From Bradyrhizobium sp. 186 (lineage in GTDB: Bacteria; Pseudomonadota; Alphaproteobacteria; Rhizobiales; Xanthobacteraceae), in NCBI RefSeq assembly GCF_023101685.1, contig NZ_CP082165.1, positions 295,289 to 359,288 on the forward strand: 64,000 bases of DNA, given 5' to 3'. Position 1 is the first letter of the stretch. The number at the start of each line of letters is the position of its first letter. Below the pieces are notes generated by a model, which saw only the letters and a program-made list of their open reading frames with translations, had not been told where the DNA came from and did not search any database. Positions 7,813 through 15,902 of the stretch are shown here, piece by piece. The position numbers were made by a program, and so were the translations under genes.

Positions 7813-9450
7813 TCACTTCTGTCTGCAGAAATTCTTGACGATATAGTCTTCTGAAATAGGTTCATCCCACCCGCAGACTTTTTCGCAGTAGGCATCAAGC
7901 TTCCCAATTGGGAAGTTTGGATTGCGAACGGCTAGTGCGTCTAAGAACTGCTTATCACCACTAGTTCTCGGGCCGGGACATTTGGACCTCTCTAACTTAC
8001 CTTCACTGCATGAGTTTATATAGCTCTTAGCAAAACGGCATTCAGAGATCTCCAGCCGGCAAACGCGTTTGTAAAAGGTGACGCGATCTACTGGTGTTCC
8101 GGTCGAACAGGCTTCCGAACATTGTTGATTGAGACGGCTGTACGAGATCCCAGCGTACTTGTCCTCCATCTCCGTGACAAAAAAGTGTTGCGAATTGCTG
8201 CTTGCAACGGCGCAGCTATGTCTGCGAGAGCAGCTGTCCAATGCAGAATAGAGACGATCACAGTCTTCGCCCGGGAGCGCTTCGAGTGGATCGAGCTTGC
8301 TTTTTCGGATCGAAAACGCGCCATTTCTGAACCGTGCCGAAACGCGCTGCTGCTTCTGACGATAAACAAAGTCTGCTTGATTTGAGTGTGGGTCGAGCTT
8401 CTCGACGCGGATATTGCAGTCAATGCACTGGTCAGCAAGTGACTTGATCGTGCCCCGCCTCCCATCTTCTACAATGAGCTTCCAGTCCCAAAACCGTATC
8501 CCGTTTCCGTCCGCCGGCAATGAAACCACGACAAGATCGTAATCGCTGGTTTTAACGTGATGTTCAAAAGCGAGGTACCCGTTCTCGTTACAGAATAGCT
8601 CAGCGTTGTTTCTATACAGGCAGGTTGAAAAATGGCCCGCTGGGTTTCTCAAGATCGAATAGACCTCCTTTCTGAATGTAAAAGTATCGGGTTTGGAAGG
8701 TAGATACTCTTCCACGGCATGATCGGAGCAATTCCTCATCAGGGCGGCATCCCAGACGGCTTGCTGCGTCCGGTGAACGACATCCGAAAGTTGTTTGGAA
8801 TGTCGTTCAAGCTCCTCGATGTTGAGGGCCCACGTAACCAGATCGTCATCCGCTATGGGATCGCTAGGCTGGATTTGATCGCCGCGCGAAACGATTTCTA
8901 ATCTCGCTAGCTCAAGCTCATCGGCCAGCGCGTCTGCCCTGACGAAATTTCGTTGGAACTGCTTGAAAGTTTCGGAGTGGCATCCGGGCTTCTCAATTTC
9001 GCTAACAACGGCCGAACCACTGTCGGTCAATCGTTCGAGCAGCGAAGGAATGCGGTTTGCTAAATCGTTCAAAGCCTCCGTGGATTTTAAAGCGAAATCG
9101 TGTGCCTCACTTGATAGTATTCTGGCAGGCACAGCGCAGCAGTTTTGAAGTGCCCTCCGACGCCTCTCACCGTTAATTTCCTCGACCGCCGCGTCGTATT
9201 GTTCTTTGGTGATTGTTCCCGCCCCTAAGGCTTTGGAGAGCACCTCGAACCTGCCCTGTTCTAGCTTTGCCCATCGTTTGGCAGATTCTTCGCGTTGTGC
9301 AGGAGTAGCCATTTGTGCCGTTACGATGGGGAATTCGTAATGATCCCTGTTCGGCGGTTCTTCCGCAGATTTCGCATACTGCGGGTTTGAAAACACCAGC
9401 AATATAGTCGCTATTGAAAGCAGACGGAACGTCAAGCTGAGGCTTCGCAT
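7813..9450 (-). CDS. large secreted cysteine-rich protein, cargo of array cassette
   Basis: A 545-residue protein with a Sec signal (LTFRLLSIATILLVFS then YAKSAEE). The mature part has an N-terminal helical half and a C-terminal half rich in cysteines (ADQCIDCNIR, EDCDRLYSALDSCSRRHSC, QQCSEAC, KRVCRLEISECR, EKVCGW), implying several disulfides in the periplasm or outside the cell. Its ATG overlaps the last codons of the recombinase gene by 19 nt, so translation is probably coupled to it. This makes it the currently expressed first cassette gene. No family recognised. Confidence 0.75.
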   Translation of the reverse strand: MRSLSLTFRLLSIATILLVFSNPQYAKSAEEPPNRDHYEFPIVTAQMATPAQREESAKRWAKLEQGRFEVLSKALGAGTITKEQYDAAVEEINGERRRRALQNCCAVPARILSSEAHDFALKSTEALNDLANRIPSLLERLTDSGSAVVSEIEKPGCHSETFKQFQRNFVRADALADELELARLEIVSRGDQIQPSDPIADDDLVTWALNIEELERHSKQLSDVVHRTQQAVWDAALMRNCSDHAVEEYLPSKPDTFTFRKEVYSILRNPAGHFSTCLYRNNAELFCNENGYLAFEHHVKTSDYDLVVVSLPADGNGIRFWDWKLIVEDGRRGTIKSLADQCIDCNIRVEKLDPHSNQADFVYRQKQQRVSARFRNGAFSIRKSKLDPLEALPGEDCDRLYSALDSCSRRHSCAVASSNSQHFFVTEMEDKYAGISYSRLNQQCSEACSTGTPVDRVTFYKRVCRLEISECRFAKSYINSCSEGKLERSKCPGPRTSGDKQFLDALAVRNPNFPIGKLDAYCEKVCGWDEPISEDYIVKNFCRQK

Positions 9451-10127
9451 GTTGTTTGGTCCTGTAATCTATTAAGTATCCTTCGAACCTGTGCTGCCGT
9501 CCAAAAGCCCCCGCGAGCCGCAGCAATCTGGCGCGCATTTAGACCGGTCGCAATCGAGCAAAGCGACGTGCTTCCCGCCGCCTGCAAGCTCCGGATCGTT
9601 GTTGCAAGATCGAGTGCCCGCTGGTTGGCCTTGGCCGTTCTCGCAGCGCGGGCTTTCTCAAGATCGGTGCAGGTGCCTGCACGGCCCCGAGCACCGCCGA
9701 GGATAGTCCCGCGAGCCTTGGCGGCGGCCAGCGCGACCCTTGTCCGCTCGGAAATCATATGGGCCTCATGCTCCGCGACTGCCGCGAGTATATGAATTGT
9801 GAGCCTATTCGCCGACGGGAAATCGCAGGCTTGGAATTCCACTCCGGCGTCCATGAGGGCCGATACGAAGGCTACGTTCCGGGCGAGCCGGTCAAGCTTG
9901 GCAATAAGGAGTACGGCCCTATGCAGGCGGCAGGCTGAAAGGGCTTCCGCAAGCATTGGCCGGTCTGTACGTCTTCCCGTTTCTATCTCGGTATATTCGG
10001 TGATCAATTGTCCGGCGCCGCGTAGACGATCATTTATGGTCTTTCGCTGGGCCTCTAGGCCCAAGCCCGACCGGCCCTGACGTTGGGTGCTAACTCGATA
10101 ATACGCGATGTACCGGCCCTGCTGCAT
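9432..10127 (-). CDS. small serine recombinase with the crossover-like site inside its own gene
   Basis: A 231-residue resolvase/invertase-family protein. The catalytic domain spans residues 1-148 with S13 in YYRVSTQRQG, the conserved AKLDRLARN, and AVAEHEAHMISERTRVALAA. The C-terminal DNA-binding part is RAARTAKANQRALDLATTIR, then GLNARQIAAARGGFWTAAQV. I chose the ATG at 10127 over one 60 bp upstream because conserved sequence begins there. The 16-bp palindrome at 9667-9682 encodes residues about 149-154 (AGTCT), exactly between the two domains. Related C-terminal halves follow the same palindrome at 5939 and 6904. The downstream secreted-protein gene overlaps its end. Confidence 0.88.
   Translation of the reverse strand: MQQGRYIAYYRVSTQRQGRSGLGLEAQRKTINDRLRGAGQLITEYTEIETGRRTDRPMLAEALSACRLHRAVLLIAKLDRLARNVAFVSALMDAGVEFQACDFPSANRLTIHILAAVAEHEAHMISERTRVALAAAKARGTILGGARGRAGTCTDLEKARAARTAKANQRALDLATTIRSLQAAGSTSLCSIATGLNARQIAAARGGFWTAAQVRRILNRLQDQTTCEASA
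9667..9682. repeat. array site 4, within the recombinase coding sequence, TG centre
   Basis: GTGCAGG-TG-CCTGCAC at the boundary between catalytic and DNA-binding domains. Any insertion here would separate the domains unless the insert brings its own C-terminal half, which is what the neighbouring segments contain. Confidence 0.7.
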
Positions 10128-10300
10128 TGCGGTTGCCCCGTAACATTGTATGCGAGGTTGGTTCGATAGAATGTAACAGGCCACCAATGAGGTTCGCCTG
10201 CAAATCTATTTTTACAAGGTTGGTGGACTGGTCGGACCGGTCGGGCCTATCGGGCGGAGATCGTTCACCTACAATGAACCGGAGAATGGGAGAGCTTCAG

Positions 10301-11302
10301 ATGGGCAACGTGAACGTGGCGGTAAACGTCACATCGCAATTTTCTTTGGACCGTTTCCAAATCACGTCCGGCCTTGCGGGTGCAAAGCACGAGTTCATTT
10401 TCGATGAACGTCCAATAACACTATCGCTACCACCTGCTGAATTGGAGGGACGAGGCATTGACGTTCCAATAATGTGCGTCAAGTGGCAGTCGGAGGGAAT
10501 GGTTCCTCTGGAGTATAGGGTGAGCGTCGTCGATCTCGCTATAGAGCTTGCAGAGCCGGTCGACATCCCTGAAGAGTTGCTCGGTTTGCCCCCCAGTCAA
10601 CGCAATTTGCTGGACAAAGATAAGATCGGGAAACTCGACACCCTAACACAAGAGGCCGGCGATACCCTCAAGCGCGCCTTTGAACACTGGTTACGGGTAC
10701 TTCGGTGGAAATCGCGGACCGGAAGCATCGGAGAACCGCAGATAAAATACGCCGGGCCTGATGGAGGAGGATCATTTCTCACAGAGAGGGCAACCCAGAA
10801 ACGGTTGTGGCGTCCACCGCACCGGATTAGGGCGACGTTGGAGAAGGCAGTGACTTCAATGGAGTGGGATGCTGTCCAGGTCGCACTGAGCAGTAACAAG
10901 CAGCCTCCAGTTTGGATTGATTTCCTTTTTGAAGCGAGAATGCGAATGAATAATGAAGATCGCGTGGGAGGAGTACTTACCCTGGCGATTGCATTCGAGG
11001 TCAGTTTGCGGAAAATATTTTCGGCGGAATTGGAAAAACTCAACGCCGACCCCGCTGTGTTGGCAGTCCTCGACGTCGCAAACTTGCGTGCTTTGCTAAC
11101 TTGGCTGAAGAAAACAAGAGCTTGGAACGGAGATTGGGAGGATGCGACCGAATTCAGCACGTTACATAAGCTCATGGACTACCGAGATGGAGTGATGCAT
11201 ATGGCCAAAGTTGAGAGGCTCAACGATGCTGAGTTGCGTTCAATGTACGCGGCAGTTGAGAAGTTCGCCTATTTTACGTCGCGCGTTTTGGGGTTGGATT
11301 GA
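10301..11302 (+). CDS. HEPN-like protein divergent from the recombinase
   Basis: A 333-residue protein; the ATG at 10301 has GGGAGAG upstream and is preferred to the farther in-frame ATG at 10127, which would overlap the recombinase start. The N-terminal part is beta-rich without recognised motif. The C-terminal third carries an R-x4-H motif (MDYRDGVMHMAK) in a helical context (GGVLTLAIAFEVSLRKIFS, LHKLMDYRDGV, YAAVEKFAYFTSRVL), as in HEPN proteins, many of which are RNases in defence or toxin systems (known for the superfamily). The domain call rests on this motif and helical pattern alone. It is divergently placed, 173 bp from the recombinase. Confidence 0.6.
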   Translation: MGNVNVAVNVTSQFSLDRFQITSGLAGAKHEFIFDERPITLSLPPAELEGRGIDVPIMCVKWQSEGMVPLEYRVSVVDLAIELAEPVDIPEELLGLPPSQRNLLDKDKIGKLDTLTQEAGDTLKRAFEHWLRVLRWKSRTGSIGEPQIKYAGPDGGGSFLTERATQKRLWRPPHRIRATLEKAVTSMEWDAVQVALSSNKQPPVWIDFLFEARMRMNNEDRVGGVLTLAIAFEVSLRKIFSAELEKLNADPAVLAVLDVANLRALLTWLKKTRAWNGDWEDATEFSTLHKLMDYRDGVMHMAKVERLNDAELRSMYAAVEKFAYFTSRVLGLD

Positions 11303-11433
11303 GCCCGACGCGCGCGCGGAATTCCGCGTCCGGGCGCATGTTCCTATAGATGCCGGCAGGCGGCTACATATGATATATAGCTGATAATTATCGTCGTGAT
11401 TGGACTGTTGTCCCCCGAAGGGGGACGATAGTC
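11303..11433 (+). terminator. two hairpins downstream of the HEPN gene
   Basis: Directly after the stop is a GC-rich inverted repeat centred on CGCGGAATTCCGCG (about 11303-11335). A second hairpin, GTCCCCC-GAA-GGGGGAC with extra pairing outside, lies at 11402-11433. Neither has a strong T-run. The first motif recurs before csbD. Confidence 0.45.
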
Positions 11434-11729
11434 GAGGCGCGACGATAATTCTTGCGCATCGAGCGCGGAAGCGAAAATAGAAAAGCAAATCGCTATGCCT
11501 GCGGTGTTGCCATTGCGGCTATGGCGGTCGGCTCGCGACGCGAGGATAGTAGCCCCAGCCCCGGTAGCTGGTTCGATGTTTCGGGCAAGACGTGAATTGA
11601 AGTTCGGCATGATATTTGAGCTTTGAAGTTTTGGTCCGCGATTTCGTTATTTCGGCCGCGACCGCCGAAATTTTGGATAACATTCCGCGCAGACGCCAGC
11701 ACGATCCGGCAAATACGGACGGTAAAAAA

Positions 11730-11888
11730 ATGCCAAATCGGGGCGTTCACCTCATTGGGCACGATTTTGACTTAGCGGATTGGGCCGAAGTCTTGAAGCC
11801 GTCATTCGACCCACGGGTGATGCGGAGCGACGATGCGTTTGTGCTCCGATGGACCGGCTTTGAACGGACATGCCGTCAACTTCCGTAA
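11730..11888 (+). CDS. short hypothetical protein, possibly truncated
   Basis: About 52 residues (MPNRGVHLIGHDFDLADWAE, VLKPSFDPRVMRSDDAFVLR, W) from the ATG at 11730. The composition is protein-like and unlike the flanking spacer. It ends in a less convincing tail (ERTCRQLP), suggesting a 3' truncation or frameshift. Between 11434 and 11729 I see nothing else. Low certainty. Confidence 0.35.
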   Translation: MPNRGVHLIGHDFDLADWAEVLKPSFDPRVMRSDDAFVLRWTGFERTCRQLP

Positions 11889-11913
11889 AGACCGCGGACT
11901 CCCCTCTTCGTGC

Positions 11914-12285
11914 TTATTCGCTTGCTCCTTTTTTGAAGTAATAACGGTTCGGATGCTCATGGCCTGCATACTGCGTCCTATCTGTGTACCAGTTGTCGGA
12001 GTGAACCTTGAAGGCGTGCATCGCCATCAGTCCCATCGCTTTTGCAGCAAGTGCTTCATCGAGTGCCTTCTTCCACAGTATTTCCCACGGCAGGTCTTCC
12101 CAGTCAGCCTTCGCCTCGAAGCCGGGGACCGTCACCTTGCTATGGGTGCTGATCATCCGTTGGGTGATGCCGTCGATCACGTCGTTGAACTGAACAGGGG
12201 TGAGCCACTTCTTGGTGATCAAATCCCACATGTCTGGAAACGATTGCTTGGTAATTGGTCGGCTGGTCATCGCGTCGAATAACAT
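11914..12285 (-). CDS. hypothetical protein
   Basis: A 123-residue soluble protein rich in Trp and Lys (FPDMWDLITKKWLTPVQFND, WEDLPWEILWKKALDEALAA, HSDNWYTDRTQYAGHEHPN). It has no signal peptide or membrane helix. It lies 79 bp downstream of another minus-strand gene, possibly in one unit with it. No recognised family. Confidence 0.6.
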   Translation of the reverse strand: MLFDAMTSRPITKQSFPDMWDLITKKWLTPVQFNDVIDGITQRMISTHSKVTVPGFEAKADWEDLPWEILWKKALDEALAAKAMGLMAMHAFKVHSDNWYTDRTQYAGHEHPNRYYFKKGASE

Positions 12286-12364
12286 GTTGGTGCTCCTTTC
12301 TGGGCAATCTTTTCGGTCGCGTGAAGCGAAGGCCGGTTGAACCGTCGGCTCGAGGGTTAGTTTT

Positions 12365-12898
12365 TCAACGCGGCCAGACTGCCAAATGTGGGAATTGTTG
12401 CTCTATCTCTTCGAATGTAATTTGAGCTTTGAAGTGCGCCAGATGAGGCTCGTATTCCTTTCGCTTTTGTGCACTGAAGAAAATGCCGGTGGAAGCCATA
12501 TGATGAGGTAGAACTTTCGCGGGCGGCTTTCTGGCCCAGCATTGTGCGCGAAGCGGATAACCTCGCGACTGAATGCCGTCGGACTTAAATTTATCTTGCG
12601 GCTGTTTGACCTCGAAATGCAAAGCGAAGCGGAGGCTCGATTTGTTTTCAAAGATTGTGAATAGGTCGGTTTCTTTTCCGCTGCAGCCGTCGCATCTGCA
12701 TTTCTCGGTGAAGTGAAACCTCCACCATTCGGCGGTCAAGTTAGCCCTATGTGCGCTGATTTCCCGATTGAGAATGCGAGCCTCCGCGAATTCTGCGAAT
12801 TCGGACTTTGATAATACCCAGCGCCGGAAGCTTGGGTCGTCGATCATCGCGCGCGCGATGGGTGAGGCGTAGAGATATTCGATGGACCCATACTTCAT
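12365..12898 (-). CDS. hypothetical protein, candidate PD-(D/E)xK-like fold
   Basis: A 177-residue protein; the ATG at 12898 is chosen because AGGAGGG lies 5 bp upstream. It contains a possible zinc pair (EKCRCDGCSG), followed by ETDLFTIFENKSSLRFALHF and EVKQPQDKF. An acidic residue on one strand and an E-x-K on the next is the pattern of PD-(D/E)xK nucleases, which would fit an island gene, but one pattern is not proof. It lies just left of palindromic site 5 in the orientation that the other cassette genes have. Confidence 0.55.
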   Translation of the reverse strand: MKYGSIEYLYASPIARAMIDDPSFRRWVLSKSEFAEFAEARILNREISAHRANLTAEWWRFHFTEKCRCDGCSGKETDLFTIFENKSSLRFALHFEVKQPQDKFKSDGIQSRGYPLRAQCWARKPPAKVLPHHMASTGIFFSAQKRKEYEPHLAHFKAQITFEEIEQQFPHLAVWPR

Positions 12899-12997
12899 AT
12901 GTACCCTCCTATCGTGCACCCCTACGATCCGGATGATCATGGGATAGGGAAGTTTCCTAATCCTAGCGGCGCACTTTAATCTTTGACAGGCAAATCG

Positions 12998-13013
12998 GTG
13001 CAGGTGCCTGCAC
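12998..13013. repeat. array site 5, solitary perfect palindrome with TG centre
   Basis: GTGCAGG-TG-CCTGCAC, preceded by ATCG as at the other sites, but with no recombinase coding sequence on either side. It may be a secondary target or the far edge of a former insertion. Confidence 0.6.
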
Positions 13014-13069
13014 GGAGAACGCTTGCTGGAGTTGGAGTATTACCGTGTAGTGCGGCAGGGTCTTAGTGC

Positions 13070-13093
13070 GCGCGCGCGGAATTCCGCGCGCGC
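13070..13093. promoter_or_regulatory. 24-bp GC-rich perfect palindrome upstream of csbD
   Basis: Alternating GC arms flank GGAATTCC, a perfect 12+12 palindrome, followed by more alternating CG/CA sequence and TATAGATGCC. A close relative with the same core and the same TATAGATGCC lies at 11311-11352. The position before a stress gene suggests an operator or a strand-structure element, but its function is unknown. Confidence 0.4.
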
Positions 13094-13153
13094 ATAGCTA
13101 CGCGCGCACGTGCGTGCTTATAGATGCCCGTAGCTACATCTAAGGAGTGAGTT

Positions 13154-13345
13154 ATGGATCGCGAGCATGTCAAGGGAGTCGCCGAAAAGACGAAGGGCTC
13201 CATCAAGGAAGGCGCCGGGAAGGTGACCGATGACAAGAAGATGCAGGCCGAAGGCAAGGCCGATAAGGCCAAAGGTGCTGCCCATAGCGCAGTAGGCGAT
13301 GTGAAAGACGCTGCACGTGATGCGGCTGACGCGCTGAAAAAATAA
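13154..13345 (+). CDS. CsbD-family stress protein
   Basis: A 63-residue charged protein typical of CsbD: MDREHVKGVAEKTKGSIKEG, AGKVTDDKKMQAEGKADKAK, GAAHSAVGDVKDAARDAAD. These proteins are abundant under general stress and are predicted disordered or helical; their biochemical role is unclear. It has a good ribosome binding site (AAGGAG) and its own terminator. I saw no clear EcfG-type promoter upstream. Confidence 0.9.
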   Translation: MDREHVKGVAEKTKGSIKEGAGKVTDDKKMQAEGKADKAKGAAHSAVGDVKDAARDAADALKK

Positions 13346-13368
13346 ATACTCAACGATCGCACTTCTAC

Positions 13369-13395
13369 GCCGCCGCTTTCAGGCGGCTTTTCTTT
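13369..13395 (+). terminator. rho-independent terminator of csbD
   Basis: GCCGCC-GCTTTCA-GGCGGC followed by TTTTCTTT, 24 bp after the csbD stop. Confidence 0.8.
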
Positions 13396-13439
13396 GGCCA
13401 TATGCAACGGCGCAGCGGCGCCTTCACTGTAAGCGTCGT

Positions 13440-13810
13440 TCTGGCTTTGAGGGATTGCTCGCGATAGGCCCAGGAAAGAAGTTGGTCGAAGTTGCGGCTC
13501 GGATGACCGTTGACAATCCAGCTCAGGAGGTTGGTAAGGCAGGCGAGCGGGTCGAGATCAGTAAGCTTGGTGTCCGTGGAGGCGACCGCGCAGTGTTCGG
13601 CACTACGGTCGGGCCCAGCGGCTTGGCTCAACTCGGTCCACTGACGGAGCTGTGCGACGGCCGCCAAATCAGCCTGGAAATCCTGGCTCAATTCTCGCTG
13701 AGCAGGCCGCGCCGCGAGCCGCTCGTATTCGCTCGCCAGTTTCAGCGTCGCGTCCTTTGCTTTGGGATCATCCAGCTTCGACGCCAATAAAGACAGAGGT
13801 CGAGAAGTTC
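13440..13810 (-). pseudogene. IS66-type transposase C-terminal relic and a second degenerate fragment
   Basis: On the minus strand, LTDLDPLACLTNLLSWIVNG then HPSRNFDQLLSWAY resembles the conserved C-terminus of IS66 transposases (normally DPxAYLxDVLxRI-x-HPxxRIxELLPW). Upstream, another degenerate piece (DDPKAKDATLKLASEYERLA) looks like a small rhizobial orphan protein. The open frame joining them is probably accidental. Confidence 0.5.
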
Positions 13811-13843
13811 CTAACCACTGTACGCGCAGCTTGAGGTGCATCC

Positions 13844-14137
13844 ATGACAAGCATCTCAATATCAGCGGGTCACGCTGGAGTGGTCGCAGCGACAATCCGT
13901 GATGGGGCGTCCGAGCCGGCGGCTGCCAAGATCATCCCGCTGCCATTCAGTCGAGAGCGATACCTGATTGTCCAGACCAGAACGGACTGCGAATTGCTGC
14001 GACGGAACGTCAATGTCGTTGTCGAAAGCCTCATTGCTCTTAACTGCCTGCTCGAAAATATCGATGACAGGTCGATGCGCGAGGGATTTCAATCTCGGGT
14101 CGCGCGGCTGAACGAGATGCTCTTGCTTCGGCTTTGA
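13844..14137 (+). CDS. hypothetical protein
   Basis: A 97-residue soluble protein with GAGGTG upstream of its ATG. Its sequence includes PLPFSRERYLIVQTRTDCEL and LLRRNVNVVVESLIALNCLL, then a helical C-terminus. The composition and ribosome binding site argue for a real gene. No recognised domain. Confidence 0.55.
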   Translation: MTSISISAGHAGVVAATIRDGASEPAAAKIIPLPFSRERYLIVQTRTDCELLRRNVNVVVESLIALNCLLENIDDRSMREGFQSRVARLNEMLLLRL

Positions 14138-14461
14138 GCAGTTATCCGCCGCGGATCGCCTGCTGCAGGAGATGCTTCCCTATACCTGAGGCAGGGCGGA
14201 TTGCGCTGCACAGTGTCCAGGTTGCGATGTCCTGCAGGGATTTCTGTTCTCAAAGCCTCTCTCAGCCGACACTTTTGAAAGGTATCTGCGCTCAACTGTT
14301 TTCGGTGTCACAAAACTGAACGCTCGACTCGCCGACGGGTCGGCGAGGCATTCGGCTTATGCGCCCCACGACCACCATCCATGTACACGGCATCGGCGAA
14401 GCAGAAGAATCGATCCGTACCTCTGATGTTGGGCTCCGCGCTGCGGTCGCGCGGCACGGGC

Positions 14462-15241
14462 TCACATAGTATCGCCCGATTCACCGCTAGCCGGGCGTTC
14501 GTGATCCGATAAGACCAGAGTGCCTGATGGCGCGGTAACTGTCGAAAAGATCTTGTCGAGTTTAAGTCGTATCGCACCGTGGCATTCGCACGCCGCCGCT
14601 GCGAGCCGAAACTGGTCGACCTCGATGTGGCCTCGCCGATCAGATCGAATCGCTCCGGACGCACGCAGATTGCGCATTAGGAGCGTCACCGTTGTTCGTC
14701 GCACGCCGAGTATCTCCGACAGCGTTTCCTGAGTCAGCGGCAGGTTATCGGTGCCGATACGGTCGCGAAAATTTAGCAGCCAGCGTGCCATCCGAGCCTG
14801 CACCGGGTGCAGTGCGTTGCAGGCTCCGCCGAGCTGAAGCTGCACCAGCATCGCCCTGATGTGGCTCTGGACCGCGCGCCGGATTGCGGGACTCCGGCTA
14901 AAGGCGGCGTGAAAGCGCGAGACGGGAATCCGCGAGGCGGTGCCTGCCGCGCGAACGATGGCCGTGATGGCGGAGGGTGACGAGCCCAGCACGGAAAGTG
15001 TGCCTAGAGCGCCCTCGCATCCGACTACAGCACTAGCAACGGTCTGCCCATCCGCCATGTCGATCATGAGAGAGATGACGCCGCTATGAGGGAAGAGGAC
15101 ATGCTCGACCTGGTCCCCCACTCGCGACAGCAGCGCATCCTGATCGAGTGCGACCCTCTCCAGATCCGGTGCGAGCAGAGCGAAATCCCCTGACGGCAGT
15201 GCTGCCAAAAGGCGGTTGCCGATCCCGCCAGCACGCGTCAC
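14462..15241 (-). CDS. Crp/Fnr-family transcriptional regulator
   Basis: A 259-residue protein with an N-terminal cyclic-nucleotide-binding-like beta barrel (residues about 20-125; VEHVLFPHSGVISLMIDMAD, VVGCEGALG) and a C-terminal winged helix (LPLTQETLSEILGVRRTTVT, LLMRNLRASGAIR, RRGHIEV). It lacks the N-terminal cysteines of oxygen-sensing FNR. Rhizobial genomes carry many such short Crp relatives without known ligand. It stands alone. Confidence 0.85.
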   Translation of the reverse strand: MTRAGGIGNRLLAALPSGDFALLAPDLERVALDQDALLSRVGDQVEHVLFPHSGVISLMIDMADGQTVASAVVGCEGALGTLSVLGSSPSAITAIVRAAGTASRIPVSRFHAAFSRSPAIRRAVQSHIRAMLVQLQLGGACNALHPVQARMARWLLNFRDRIGTDNLPLTQETLSEILGVRRTTVTLLMRNLRASGAIRSDRRGHIEVDQFRLAAAACECHGAIRLKLDKIFSTVTAPSGTLVLSDHERPASGESGDTM

Positions 15242-15902
15242 TGCAGATGCCCCTTACGACGCTCAAGTCCGGCTTGTGTTCGTATAACGTGCTTCAACGG
15301 CCTGCACACGGCTTCGTTCTCAACAACCAAACTCCTTCTGTCAGTAAGCGCCAGTCGACTGTCTGCTCACCGCGTCCTTAGCTTAGATGCAAGTGCACTG
15401 GACAAGACAATTGCGAAATGCGCATGGGTGACATCGTATGGGCAGCTGCTTGAATCCGCCCGGCAAACTTCGAACTTTCGTGGCGCAAACTAGCGCGCGT
15501 CCCCGCAATGTCTTCGCTTGTGAGCGATGATGTGGCCTCGAACGAAAATAAAACGAAAGTTCTTGCGACAGGAATGAAGGGTGGTTCCGAAGTGCCCGTG
15601 TTTGGACTCACGGGAATTGCCCGGTATCTTTGGCGAGCTTCCGGGCAGGGCCGGCCCTCGCGATCTCCAGACCGCTCATTGCCTAGTGGTCGACTTGCGA
15701 GTGCCACGTGGCGACGTCGGCTTGCGTCCCGGTCCATGCCTGGGCAGTTTGAAGTCAGTATGGACTATGTAGCCGACACGAGCTGTCGGTCTACTCGTCG
15801 TGCAAAAGCGGCCAACTTGCGTTTTCGCTAAGCCTGACTCTCATCCTATCTGGCAATTTCTCACGCCTGGAACGCGTTCTGCAAAGGCTTAAGGTTGCGC
15901 CA
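15242..15902. other. gene-poor stretch
   Basis: Short open frames occur here but none has a convincing composition, start site or motif. I see nothing I can name. Confidence 0.4.

Noticed and set aside
10128..10187. Upstream ATG at 10187 for the array recombinase
   Set aside because: The extra 20 residues (MVACYILSNQPRIQ...) are unlike resolvase N-termini; the conserved domain starts at the ATG at 10127.
12998..13070. Site 5 as the right boundary of the cassette array
   Set aside because: No recombinase half or tail block lies on either side, so I keep it only as a solitary site.
13365..13895. 176-codon minus-strand frame as one gene
   Set aside because: It joins an IS66-type C-terminal relic to an unrelated fragment; the open frame appears accidental.
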